Source of the DNA: Symbiodinium sp. CCMP2592
Taxonomy: Eukaryota; Sar; Dinophyceae; Suessiales; Symbiodiniaceae
DNA: 64,000 bases
Assembly (NCBI GenBank): GCA_905221615.1
Contig: CAJNDT010000135.1
Coordinates: forward strand, 55,001-119,000
Direction of reading: 5' to 3'
Positions 10,604-22,217 of the stretch are shown here, one piece after another. Under the pieces are notes generated by a model that did not search any database, was not told the DNA's origin, and worked only from the letters and a program-made list of their open reading frames with translations. Both the position numbers and the translations under genes were made by a program. Position 1 is the stretch's first letter; each line of letters starts with the position of its first letter.

Positions 10604-13600
10604 TCATCGGATGGACTCCAGTCGCCAGCCAGCTGCACCTTCGGAGGACCTCGAGATGAACAGACTCACGCCGGCTGTCATGCCACTCCGCAGACACTTG
10701 TAGCAATGGATGGTGTCAAGACAGTCAGGCCTTTCCAACACAAGCTTCTGCGTGTGGAACACCTCGAGGCTGGAGGAGTGCCCTATCGACACGAAGCCCT
10801 GCACATGCCTTGGAACGGCACCGATGCGCCAGCATGGACTGCGCATCAACGCCTTACAACCTGCAGCTTCCTACAACAAGCGATGTTGCAGCTGGCTGCC
10901 GTTGCAGGTTCTCGTACATGGCTGACTGGTTGGACCGGTCCAATGCCGAGGTCGCCTCGTCAAGAATCGCAAACTTCCTCGGCAGGCCAGGTCCTTCCAA
11001 AATCTCTGAAGAGAACAGCAAAACCACCCGCGCATCTAAGGCACAGATTTGGGCGCAGCAGTAGGCGTGCGAAGCCCAAGCGCTGCCGCTCCCCACCAGA
11101 AAGGACTGCGTCAAAGTCGACGGGCTTATCCAGGCCTGGCGACCGTCAGCATCTGTGCACGAGGGACGTGAGTAGCTGTGCAGAAGTCGGGTCCTCGCTG
11201 TCTGACTCCTCTCTCTCTCTCTGAGGTGAAGGCCATAACGGTCGTGAAGATAATCTAGGTTGACCTTGACCAGAGCTTCCCGTATGGCATCATCTCGCAG
11301 GTCGGCCCCACCAGCCTCCTGCCAGGCTTGACATCACTACGTCACTACAGTTGTGGGGAAGGTGGGCTGTAAAAGGAGCTGCTGGACCTGCCTCTGGGTA
11401 GGTCGCGTTCTCGCGAAGTGTGCCCAAGCACAGGTACGTTTCTTGGGGCAGGAAGAAGGTCTCTTTCTGCGGGCAGCAGCGGATGACGCCAGTGCCTGCA
11501 CCCAGCATCATTCGTGTTCAAGTCCCAACAATGGCGGCACGCTCTGCGCAGGTTCAATACAGAAAACTACACCGAAACTGAACCCGAGCAGACGATCGGG
11601 CGGTTGCACAGTAACAGCTGGTGCTGTTCGTAACGGTAGTGATCATGCGGGTTGTGGCCGCGGCCAAGCTCCCTCACCCTGTAAGAGGTACACTCCAACC
11701 TGTCCCCCACACGACCAGCCGATGTAGCGGATTTACATAGCGATCACAAGAAGCTGCAACTAGCATCTCAGCGCAGCTAGCGCACCTCGCCCCCAGAGTC
11801 CTGCGATGCTCCTGAGTAGTGAGCTCTTTCCCACGCCGCTCCGGCCGCACAACAGCAGCGATTCACCTCGCAGGTGGCATCAAAGAGCCCTCGTTCAAAA
11901 AGACGACTCTCGTCTCGCCTGAAGCATTGGAAACCTGGTGCCACTCATGTTTAGAACGCCTAGCCTTGTCTCAGCTGGAATGACAAGCGCTCCACTAGCA
12001 CCGCATGGCCGGACGGCGTCTGAAGCGTCACCTCCTGCATTTGAAGGAGTACCGGCACTTCCTGGGACTCCTGCGCGGCATAGATTTATCACAAAAGTCT
12101 AGTAATCAAGCTTAGGCCAGCGCGATATCACGCGTGGCTGCACTGCGATTCTGACGACTGAGACAAGCATACCACCAGTCGGCGGTGACACAGAACCCTG
12201 AAGGCACCTACACTGTTACGCTCAACACCACAGACATCCACAGACCACGCCGGGGATCTATTTTTTCTGTCAAACTGGACCTGTTTAGTCACTCGGCCAT
12301 CGCTTATTATCGCTCCTGCTGCACCCGACCCGTGAAGCACTACAGCATGAATATGTTGGGGATCCTATGCCTCTACACCTTAAGTCTTCATGGCCTTGTC
12401 ACGTCATGGACATACCGACTCCTCCTTGATACTGCCAGCATCACGCTCCATCGTAATGGCAGGGCTGTCTGCTAAGTCTTTGCTGTCATCGGACACCAGA
12501 TCCCAAATCTGTTGAATGCGTATAGCCTGCGCGCCCATGTCAGTGATTGAACCTTATTCCCATCACATCATCTCTCCAAGCATGTATGGGGCTTCAGAGC
12601 ACACGCCATGTCCCAGGACGGGACTCATCTGGGACACAAGAGTCGTGAAGGCATCCTCCAAGCCAGACAGGATCGAAAAGGCCTCCATCATGGCTCCGAA
12701 ATCGATGTCCCCTTTGAAGTACTTGCCTCAGGGAGTCTTTGCCTGTCTTTCCGGACTGGGCCTGGGAGCCTCCGGCCTGCCAAAACTGCGAAGGGCGCAA
12801 CTCGCACCACGTAGGTGGCAGCAGCCAAGATGATGGAGAAGCTGACTGTGACGCCCAACATTCCTACAGGCAGCCAACAATCGAACGTGGCGCGGGAACC
12901 GTCACAAGATAGCATGGCATGTTGACTTGCTGTTCTGCAGGGAGTCTGTAGAGTGTGTCCATGAGGCTGCTGAAAAACCGGTCTTGGCAGCGTCCACGCT
13001 CGAAGCTTTCGCCACCGTAGAAAGCTATAGACTCGGCGTGTTCTCTCACCTCAGACGGAGCAGCTCGCACGTTTGCACCAGACGTTTCTGTGGCCAAGCT
13101 ATGCAGTCCACGACCCCGGTGCACTCCAAGTGGCCCTCACGAGGCCGAAACGAAACGATGCCTCCTGTGCCAAGATGCGCCGCCTGAGGCGTGTCAGCGG
13201 CCCCCCGAACACGACGAAGGTGAGAACGTTCCTGTTTCACCGCAGGACACACACAGGAGCGTGGCAGGGCAGACGACAACTCACAACGCTTATGCAACCA
13301 ACATGTGCTTCCCCGTCTGATAACTGATCCCTGCTTAGCCAAGGCTCAGCACGATTGAGTACACCACCACGAAGTAAAACAGGTCGGGTGAGATCTTGAA
13401 CAAAAGCGAGGATTGGAACAGAATCAGCATGATGTTCTGCACGAGGAGGGCCAAGAACTGCAGAATCCTGAGGATCACGAGAATCTCACACTCGGGTAAT
13501 GTAGAGGGTTGAATAATTTCAATGGGATTTGGAGTTAGGGGGTATATTAAACTATGTTTGAAGACTACAAAGGGATACAACTTGAAATTATTCCGACCAC

Positions 13601-14279
13601 TATATTCTGTCTGGAGTCTGGCTAGGCTTCTACTCTCGTCAAATCAAAGCATCGCATCTTTGCTATCAACATCCTGGTAAACAAAAGGATGCAGTTCCTT
13701 TGACCACTGACTATCGCCATTATCTTGCGGCCCAGTTGGCGCATCAGTGAACTCGCCGCAGTCTTGGGCAATGCGCTGGTCTGGGTTATCCAGGCCCTTT
13801 CCCAACAGCTTCAAACCTGACGTGCGTGCTGTCCGTCAGCACTGAGGAGGCCAGCACTTGAACAAACGTGCACGCATCGCTCTGTCCGGTGGTTGCTCGT
13901 TGCCTATCTTTTCGCGGCAGAGGTGCGCACATGGTCTGTTCATTTCTACTGTCGTGGTAGACCGGTGTTTCGTCGCTCATACTCTAGTATATTTTGCCCT
14001 AGTGGAGAGTATACTGCAGTGATGCTGCAGATGCATTCTCGTATGTATGATCCGTACATATTATATGCACACAACGCGTTGATTGCCGTCGTGGCGGCGG
14101 AGGGACTTGCTTGCTGCACTGTCGGGACATCAGGTGAATGGCCAAAGCCAAACAGAAGCACGTCGCCTCCCTGCAGAATGTTGGGTGAAGTTGCTGCATA
14201 TATATATATATACATATGTGCATAATTATAGTTATAGTTATATTTACATATATACATATGCAAATAAATAAATAAATAA

Positions 14280-14312
<33 letters not shown>

Positions 14313-16060
14313 GAACACCAAGACAGAGAGAGGGAGCAGAGAAAACGAGAAAGAGAGACGGAGTGATCGTGGGAAGATTATGAGCAACCTTGAGCAACGT
14401 CTTCCCACATCAGGTCCAATCATTTAATCGAATACAAGGTGCGGTAGTACATCCTGGACTCTCCGATGTAGCGGCTCCTTGGAACAGTGCACCGAGCAGC
14501 GGTGGAGTAACAGGACAAGAAGATGAAGAGGTCATAGCACTAGAACAATCCCCTTCGGTTTCAACTTGCTTCACTTTGCTTTCGATCAGACCAGAACCTA
14601 GCGAAGCTAACAAGGGATTCTGATCACTGCATGAACATGCCGGGTATGTGATGCGACGTGTCGAGGTCTGAAACTGGCTTGTGGTGAAGGTCTGCCATTT
14701 CGATCCGGTGATCTCGGAGACACCTTCGATCCCTCCAGGGTTGACGAACTGGGAAGAAGCTTTGAGAAGTCTTGGGCTCAAAAGGCCCTGTCCCAAGCGT
14801 TGCGGAGCATCCGGAAACCCAAATGCTGGAAACCATCCGTGACATCCAAAATGAGCCTTTGAGATTTTGTGCCCGGCGTCAGCAGCGAGCTCGTCAGGTA
14901 GCGGCGCCACTCCAACGCGAGCGCGCCCCGGAGTAGCTCCCGGAGTGCCAGGAGAGGCATGATACTGAGCACCACCTGCTGTTGAAGCCATCAGCAGACT
15001 AGTTCTGGCAGTATCTTTAATGGGCTAGTACCAGTCATAGTAAGCCAGTGGTAATGAAAGTGGTGACGCCGGCAATATCACCAGCGCAGAATGGCAGACG
15101 AACCAGGGCCTTGAACATGAGGAAAAGAGTCGAGTAAAACCTCACAGCTCGAGTCTCTACCGAAAGAGTCTTTTGAGGGTGCGGGAGGGTCCGTTTTAAG
15201 GGATCAGGCCGTGTGCGGCTTACAGCTTGCCGGCCCTGAAAACTTGGAACTCCGACTATCGAGCGTTTGGGGTTCTGAGCCCCTCTAAGAAGTCATGTGC
15301 TAGGAGCCGATTGTAAGGTGAGGGGTTTGGGGCCCTGTATGATGCTGTTTCGGATCCCGTCGCTTTACTGGGTTCGAAGGATGTCGAGGGTGTTCGTTCC
15401 CTTTCTGAAGTTATGATACCAAGGATCCCAATATTGATCGTTTGCGCATGTAGGGTTTCCTGAATCTAACACACGCGCTACACACCGCAACATGGCGTCG
15501 TGCAACTGAAACAGCGTAGGCCCCAGTTTCTTCGGCGCTTCAGACCGTGATAGACGGTAAAGATCCGTGCCTTCTCTGCAGCCAAGCTACTTCTGCTGAT
15601 CTTTGTCATGCAGCGCATTCTGAAACTCGCGGAACGTGTTGAGGAACCACATCTGCAGCAAAGAAAAGCCCAACATCATCACCTGATCTGCAGTCGACGC
15701 GTTTGCTGTTTTCATGCGACCCAGCAAACTCAAACCCTGAACCTCCAAATAACCACCGGTAAACTACTTCGCACCGTACCTACATGCGCTCCTGAAGTCT
15801 GGGCTCAGTCACTCTGCCGGTGCCACAGCATCAGCTTGAAGAAGTACGAGTGATCCCGAGCCCGAAGACACACCAAAGACCCTTCCTGGCCGGCACCGCC
15901 ACTCCGAATCCAAAAATCCTCAACTCCTGGAGCTCGTGAAGCCTTGACATGAAAGCTCTCAGCCACAGTGGCTAACAAAGCACACGCCAGAGACCAGGCG
16001 ACGAGTCGGGACGACTTGTCCCGAAAGAAGCCCGAAGCAACCTAGGCAGATTCCGCGGGG
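10604..16060 (-). CDS. SbmA/ABCD-type ABC transporter (fused permease and ATPase), multi-exon
   Basis: At least 18 exons spell one half-size ABC transporter with the membrane domain first. Membrane part: FFRDKSSRLVAWSLACALLA (about 16035-15951), LNTFREFQNALHDKD (15.6 kb), LALEWRRYLTSSLL (14.9 kb), LDNPDQRIAQDCGEFTDA (13.8 kb), a hydrophobic exon (13.34-13.47 kb), FVVFGGPLTRLRR (13.2 kb), the EAA-like REHAESIAFYGGE (13.0 kb) and YFKGDIDFGAMMEAFSILSG (12.7 kb). ATPase part: Walker A GRSGVGKSS (11.8 kb), Q-loop FFLPQETYLCLGTLREN (11.45 kb), signature LSGGERQRLGFARLLL (11.1 kb), Walker B and D-loop FAILDEATSALD (10.95 kb), H-loop SIGHSSSL (10731-10798), stop at 10604. All catalytic motifs are intact. 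The LNxW..ALxxKD and NPDQRI motifs are typical of bacterial SbmA/BacA-like and plastid or peroxisomal ABCD proteins. Substrate and organelle cannot be read. The N-terminal exon is not found. Confidence 0.8.
10650..10730 (-). other. GC-AG intron, last intron of the ABC transporter gene
   Basis: The 81-nt intron runs from AAAG|GCCTGA to CATCTCGAG|GTCC. Splicing joins HTQKLVLE to RSSEGAAGWRLESIR and the stop, which matches the usual ending of the family. The reading frame demands this splice, so a GC donor is well supported. Confidence 0.7.
11867..11964 (-). other. GC-AG intron before the Walker A exon
   Basis: The 98-nt intron begins CAAG|GCTAGG and ends CGAG|GTGAA. Splicing joins LSFQLRQG to ESLLLCGRSGVGKSS, giving the continuous strand and P-loop expected in ABC ATPases. 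The unspliced frame meets a TAG at once. Confidence 0.75.
12727..12776 (-). other. 50-nt GC-AG intron in the ABC transporter gene
   Basis: Donor GCAG|GCCGG, acceptor CTGAG|GCAAG. Joining gives APFAVLAG followed by KYFKGDIDFG, the expected passage from the last membrane span to the linker in this family. Fifty nucleotides is close to the lower limit for a spliceosomal intron. Confidence 0.65.
14196..14304. repeat. TA-rich microsatellite inside an ABC transporter intron
   Basis: The block combines (TA)n tracts (14199-14215, 14280-14302), TTATAG-type repeats and (AAAT)n. It lies in the intron between the exons at 14.9 kb and 13.8 kb and explains the Tyr/Ile-rich open frames here. Confidence 0.8.
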
Positions 16061-17850
16061 TGCATATCGTTGCGCGCCTACGTGAAAGCATCTGCAGATT
16101 GGGGCACCCCAAATGGATGAATGATGTGCGACTGGATGGTGGTAGATAAACGAAGAGTACACCGAGATCCCTGCGAGCACGACGCTGCGAAGAAGTTGCC
16201 GCAAGCGGAGCTTCTCTACCTGATGAGACACCACGTCCATGACATGAGCCTGATGAAAAAGCCGTGTCCAAGTGCGTGCACAATTGAGGACCAGGCAGTC
16301 GGTGCATACGAGGGGTCGGCGGTGGTGGCCGTTTCAGGCTGCGCATCGTCCAGCGCTTTGTAAGGAGTCGTCAGCATGCTTGAACTGGGAGAAGTTTGGA
16401 GTCGGAGCACTTCATGAACCGAAGGCGTCTTGAGCCGGTGTTGCAGGCGTTGCTCATCTTACCAAGCTGCGTACGCTGCAAGTGCATGGCCGCAGAGCAT
16501 GACAGAGTCTTTAGCTCCTGCCAGGGAGGTCGGGGAAGGACCCCCTCCACCTCAACATGATGCCCACGCCGCTCGGCAACGGCATCACCTCGGAGCCGAG
16601 GCGGTTGTCTGAGATGCCTCGCCTCGCGCCGTGCCGCGTGGCCGCGCCTCCCTTCATGCCGATGAGCACGTAGCCCTCCTGCGATCTTCCGCCTGACACC
16701 ATCGAGGTGGCACCCACCTGAGCCAGATGCACCGGAGTCTGCTGCAGTATGTTGTCTGTAGCTCGGCCAAAGAAATTAACAAACGAGAGAACAGTTGAGC
16801 AGTTGACGCGCCGTAGAGCTCGAATAGCCTCAGAGTGTCAACCGAAGGCTTTGACACTCGCATTCGAGACCCTCAGTGCAAGTTGCCACGGCGAAGTGGA
16901 GCGTGAAGCAACAAGATGAAAAACGAACCAATAATTACATGAAGCACCTTCCAGACTCGTGCCAACACCCACGAACGAACGTTGAAGGTAGGTAGCGCAA
17001 CAGACTGCGCCACATTTGGGAAGGGCGATGTGGTGGCTCGTGCCCACACTTGCAGTTTCCAGATGCTACACCCCTCAAAGCTCCGAGACCTCTCGAAACC
17101 TTCGAGACCCCTTCCGAAGACACCCTCCTATTGTCAGACACCCAGCCCTACACCCGGAAACCCTAAAACCCTATCGCCGTAGAGCCACAAACCCTAAACC
17201 CAAAATTCAACCTAAGAACCCGGAAGCCCTGAACCCGAAAACACTAAACCCTGAAACCCTAAACCCCAGAACCCTAAACCAAGTACCCATAAGCCCCTAA
17301 ACCCTGAACCCAAACTCTTGTGATCTCCTGTGAAATGACGCTTGGACCCCGGGCTGCACCGCTCAGCGACTGCAGCCCGGATCCACGGACCGCCACGAGC
17401 ACGATTCGGCCCTGAGAGAGTCAGTCTCATGTAATGGCATTTAGGCTTCGTCATAAGATGTAGGCATAGAGGTCTGCATAAGAGAAGGTTGTAGAATCCG
17501 AAAACCTTATATGTAGCTCTATCGTTTGAGGACTGACACTCAGGGCAGGAAGATCAGCGGTGCAGGTATAGGTGAGGTCAACTTCTCCTAGGAGTGAAGC
17601 GACTCTCGCATGCATCCGTACTTCCTGGCGGGTTCGCCACAAGTTTCCGTTCGATTCAGCGTAGGTGTGGCGATATTGCTGCTGTGCTGTGCTGTGTCAC
17701 ATCTGCTTGGACTGAAGTCTTGGCGGGGGCAAGCACCACTGGATGAACCTTCAAACAGAAGCGACAAATGGTCAACAAGAGATGCCTCAGACATCCACGC
17801 TCAAGTACACAATTTCTCAACCGAACGCTATGACGTGCTTCGAACCCCAC
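16061..17850. other. Upstream flank of the ABC transporter; missing 5' exons may lie here
   Basis: The N-terminus of the ABC transporter has not been found and should lie here or further up. A minus-strand frame at 16240-16190 (VEKLRLRQLLRSVVLAG) is a candidate. Another at 16511-16732 is open and polar but has no motif. At 17451-17580 a frame reads DLTYTCTADLPALSVSP and looks coding without a match. The telomere-like island at 17131-17310 lies within. Confidence 0.35.
17131..17310. repeat. Degenerate CCCTAAA telomere-type island
   Basis: About 15 imperfect CCCTAAA/CCCTGAA units in 180 bp, oriented as in most other islands in the window. It is one of the two densest examples here. Confidence 0.75.
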
Positions 17851-17997
17851 CTGCCCAAAAAAGTAGAAACTTTTGCTGTTTGGGTTGGCCTCCGGCAGCG
17901 AATTGAGATCAGTAGCCAGCTGGCTTACGGCCTGGTCAGGAAGCGAAGACGACGAGGCGCTGGACAGCACAGACAATACTAGCTTCCGCTCATCCAT
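17851..17997 (-). CDS. Possible first coding exon of an unidentified gene
   Basis: From an ATG at 17997 the minus strand encodes exactly 49 codons (MDERKLVLSVLSSASSSSL at the start, SKSFYFFGQ at the end) and stops at a canonical donor, GGGCAG|GTGGGG. The exact phase-0 fit, the serine-rich N-terminus and the clean donor favour a real first exon. Downstream exons cannot be placed with certainty; it may or may not belong to the ABC transporter gene. Confidence 0.4.
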
Positions 17998-17999
17998 TG

Positions 18000-20664
18000 T
18001 ACACGGTTCGGCATACATGCCTACCTGCTTGCCTGCCTACGTACATACATATCCTTTAGACATGCAGCTGCACGCACATAAGTGTACCTAGTATGTATAT
18101 AGCTTGATGTACTTATGCACGTGCACATCTATGTACCTGCCGAGCTGCTGCAAACGCCAGATTATTCTTCATCGTATAGACTTGTAGATCGCGCAGCTCT
18201 GTACATATTTGCCGTTATTAACGTTGCTGCCACTGCATCCCCATTCTGCGATTGCTGTTTCTTGCCGTGCTTGTTTTTGCTGATGCTGCTGCCAGTGTCT
18301 GAAGTGTTGGTGCCGGTGGTACTGCTGTTGTTGCTCTTCTCGCCCTTCGTCTCGCGACCGAATAAGTCGTAGTCTCGGAGAGATATATATATATATATAT
18401 ATATATATTTACAGTGCTCAGTGGTACGATCACTACTCGTTGGTACTTTACATGCAGTGACAATGGAGCAATTTGAGGCACTATACGTGCATGGTGCTCT
18501 ATGTAGACACTGCGCATGTGCATTCAGCTTGCAATGCACAGTCTGATGTTGGAGCTGCGATGTTATGCGCAAAAATGCCGGAGCGAAAGGGCCAGCCACT
18601 CATCTACAGTAGAGCAGATCACATTGGCAAGATTCTTAGACTATCTTCAGGGTACAGTAGGGCAAACTTCAAACAGCTTCTCGTACAAGGTATTAACTTG
18701 ACCATTAACAGTTAAACTCGATGTGGGTAAGTCTTTTACAGTACACTGCCGCTTACTACCTGTAGGATGTACCGCATTGCATTGCCGGAGCGGGCTTAGC
18801 CAGCAGAGACGAAGTGATGTCCTGCCCAAGGCTGCGGCCACATTTCCACCCGAAGCTGTGTCGTAGGACCTCGTGCCAGGGTCATGCTGCTGAGGGCTTC
18901 GTGGACAAGCATTGAAGGATTATCCGCACTAAGTACCTTTGCTTGTCGTGTGCCTCCTTTCTTCTTCTGACCAGCCTTCCACTTCACCAGCCCGACTCAT
19001 GACACTTCATAGCATGTGCGGACTGAACATGCAGGTACCCGCTTCTATGTGCAGTGACTCACTGATGCCTCACGAAAGACTTTAGCGTGAAGGTTCGAAT
19101 GCTGACAAGTGCTCCCGGCATCAAATCGAATGAATTGACATTATCCTCCCGCTGCACCGGCCTTCTCCGAATTGAATGTGTCTACTGCGCAGCCGCATGA
19201 TAAGGCTGATAAGGATTCGCACTTAAGGCTTTCAGCAAGGGTGTAGAAAAATCTAGCTTCGAGTCGCATCTGGGGACGAGGTAGCCGACACACAGCCTTC
19301 AATGTGCCAGAGGTGTCCCAAGCTCTGTGCTCTTGCCGCCAAGGCATGTGCCGTAGCAGCTGAAAACCAATCGCGAGACACCCAAAAGCCCAAATTGCAT
19401 TGCACCTCAAACTTCCGCGGCAAGCTCGGGCCCCAGACATCGCCGAGAGGATCTGCTGAGAGTCCGGATCCAGTGTGACGATGTTGAAGCCACGCCTACG
19501 GGGAAACCACACGAGGTTAGAAAACTCAGCGGCGCAGAAAACGAAAACCTGCGGTCAGTTTGACTTGAGGAAGCTGCAGCTACAGGGTCTAGAAGGATTG
19601 GGGTGGGCCCTCGGCCCACAGGTCAAGGCTTGGCATTGCGGGTTGTACGCTCAATAGTGATACTCGCAACTGTCGCCATGGCAGTACCAACTAAGCAGAG
19701 ACGCGCACACACACACATAAATAAATACAAAGATAAACAAACCAACAGACCAAGAAAAGGACGAGAAATCTTGAAAAAAAAAACATGAACGACTACACAC
19801 GTGAAGAATTCAATACCCAAATAAAAACTACGTAAATAAGCGACAATGTCGTAGCAGTCAAAGTCAGGTCATCGTCGTCATAGGCGGTCCTAGTAACAGT
19901 CGCAGTCGCAGCCACCACGACAACAGCCGCAAGAAGATGCAAGAAGAGCAGCACCGAAGTTAAAAGTAGCAATACCACTGGCCGCAGCAGCAGTGGACAA
20001 TAACGAACACACGAACCCAACGAACGAGCTGCCGGCAACAAATGTGGGGAGGAGTCGGCCTGTTTTGTTCGTGGAAGGCCCAGCGGCCCGAATCCAGCGC
20101 GATCTTCTTGCCGTCTGGTCAGGGCATGGGGCTGTACTGGCTACCACGGCTGCCGCTTCGGGTGCTTTGCCGACACCTGATATGCCCAAACATGAAACCC
20201 AGCAGTGGCCTAGGTAGAAGTCCGCCCGGTTGCCGTGCCGGTATGTGGAGCTTACCACCTGCCGCATGCAGAGCCTCCCCAACTCTCTGAGCATAGTCTG
20301 AACTAGTACGTGTGTATATATATATATATATATGTATGTATGCATGGATGCATGTATGTATCTTATGCCATGTGATGTTATGCTATGTTTGTTATGTTAT
20401 GCATATGCTTTGTCGTGACAGTATGTATGTATGTACGTATGTATGTAGGTCTGTATGTTATGTATGTATTTATGTATGTATGTTATGTATGTTATGTATG
20501 TTAGCAGGCATATGTCTATATGTACACATGTGTGCACATATATATATATGTGTGTATATATACATAGATGTGCAGATAGATGTGTATATATATATATGTG
20601 TGTGTGTGTGTGATCTTTTTCTGTGCGATTGTACTAGACTGGTGTTCAACATCAGCCCACGATC
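18000..20664. other. No firm gene; microsatellites and one isolated exon candidate
   Basis: (TA)n tracts lie at 18381-18408 and 20312-20332, and TATG-type tetranucleotides run from 20330 to 20610. The segment 19860-19990 is CAG/CGT-rich. The exon candidate at 19.46-19.50 kb is listed separately. Nothing else here has a family motif. Confidence 0.4.
19455..19501 (-). CDS. Exon candidate resembling an ILEI/FAM3-type lectin domain strand
   Basis: After a CCCCGTAG acceptor the minus strand reads RGFNIVTLDPDSQQILSA, which resembles the (R)GxNVVxLDxxTGxxL strand of ILEI/PANDER (FAM3) domains. The domain's other conserved parts (the FDTY-type motif) were not found in neighbouring sequence. It may be an isolated exon of a gene I could not reconstruct, or chance. 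Confidence 0.22.
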
Positions 20665-21300
20665 GCCATGACATATCCCTCCAAAGAACTCGATGGATAA
20701 TGCTTGGCGCCCTTCATGCTATTGTAAGTCTGAAGCAACTTCAGGTTTACTGGCAGGGCCCACTCTGGCGATCTTGCGCTTCTCCGGGTGAAAGCCTCCA
20801 TCGTATTCCGGCCCTGCCATCACAAGCACGAAGTTTGCGGAGGCGGCACAGTGCCATGGTACCACACGTCGGTACAGCCCTAGAGACGTCCGAGTTGGCC
20901 AACCCGAAACAAATGTTAGCTTGATGCATCGTACGGATGACGGATGAATTCCTCGCAGCCCCCTGCGAGGGCCACCACTCTGCCACCGTGCCTAGCACAG
21001 CGCTCGTGCTACTTGCTACTACTGCAACTAGGTTACAAGTTTGACTAAGGGCCATGGCCTGAACCGCTGCTCTTATGAAACAGGCAGCGGTCCTTTACCT
21101 CTCCTGGGTCCGGTTCGCACCATAACCTCGGGATGCGAGGCGGCGTGCTAGACCAACGTTTCGGCTAGCTGCAGCTTCCGTGAACAGCTCATGTGTTCCG
21201 GGAGAGGCTTCAAACAGCTCTGTTGCAGCCTTCGAGCATCCCCACTCAAGAACGAGCGCTGGATGGGTTCCGGGGGCTGTGGCTTTGCACCACAACAACC
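20665..21300 (-). CDS. Exon cluster of an unidentified protein
   Basis: Three coding-like stretches lie in order on the minus strand. The first (about 21260-21095) reads SKAATELFEASPGTHELF and ends NRTQER at a strong donor (GAG|GTAAAG). The second (about 21060-20930) reads ALSQTCNLVAVVASSTSAVL. The third (about 20765-20665) reads LKLLQTYNSMKGAKHYPSSS followed by LEGYVMAIVG. The last resembles the C-terminal end of leucine/branched-chain amino-acid binding-protein folds (the S-x-EGY pattern), but the rest of that fold was not recognised. Function is open. Confidence 0.28.
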
Positions 21301-22200
21301 GCCAACAACCAGCACAACCCCCCCGCCCCCCCCCCAACTCTGCACCTCTCCGTCCAAAACAAACTCCGAGGCCAACACCCCAGGATCGGACGGCCAAATA
21401 CTGCGCAGGGCTACAAGGATCTCACAGATTCACATGAGATGATCACAAGCTGCGGCTGGTGATCCTCTGACGATGTGCTGGCGGCACACATTTGCAGCTG
21501 GTCAGTGCAGACATAGCACGAGTTTCGTTCACAGGCCCAGCCTCTTGGGAACCTGGACCCTTCTGCTGCAGAACGGACAGCTGAAGAACGGCGGCGGATT
21601 GCCTTGGCTGCTTCAATGCGAGACAGTACTACGAAATCGAATCAGAACAGGAAAGTGGTATCCACAAAACGCAGCAAGACTAAAACGAGCCACGGATGTA
21701 CGGTCACAGAGCAGGGGACGAGGAAGAACGATGCCACTTACAGTCGTCCTGTATTCGCAGGCCATGCCCTGCAGTTCAGTGCAACACAAGTTGCTTTTGA
21801 CACCCGTCTAGTGCAACGAGAGCAGGACCCAATTCAAGAACCGGAGTATTCAACGGTGTCAAAAGCAAATACGTGCCAGCATGTAAACTGAGGTGGTGCC
21901 ATTTATAGGAGTTCAATATGTAATCATCCCTGTTGAGCGTACGAGTAACTGTAACTGTAGTGCGCCGGAACATTACATATTCGCCCACATAGGCTGCATG
22001 CTGGTGCAAGCAGAAAGAGAAACCTGCATATGCTGGCTTCTGTCCAGCACAAGGCTTATTGAACTGGCTTCTCCCTACCCTGTGTCTTGACTTGACGTCG
22101 AGAACGAAGCAGCATATTGCACATAAGCAACAGCCAGACTCATGTTAGAAATTCAAACCACACCTCTAGCTCTGAGCCTAGCCATGCTAGGACCACACTC
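21301..22200. other. No gene recognised; one polar plus-strand frame
   Basis: A plus-strand frame from about 21540 to 21891 is hydrophilic (AERTAEERRRIALAASMRD and onward) and could be an exon, but it has no family motif and would oppose all identified genes. The rest is unremarkable. Confidence 0.3.
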
Positions 22201-22217
22201 CAGACGCACGTGTACTG

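Noticed and set aside
9993..10706. 237-codon minus-strand ORF
   Set aside because: It overlaps the proven last exon of the ABC transporter in a different frame, ends in TATA repeat sequence and has no motif. It is most likely a shadow plus 3' flank.
14410..14991. 193-codon minus-strand ORF starting MASTAGGAQYH
   Set aside because: The conserved ABC transporter exon (LALEWRRYLTSSLL) lies in another frame of the same stretch, so this ORF is a shadow.
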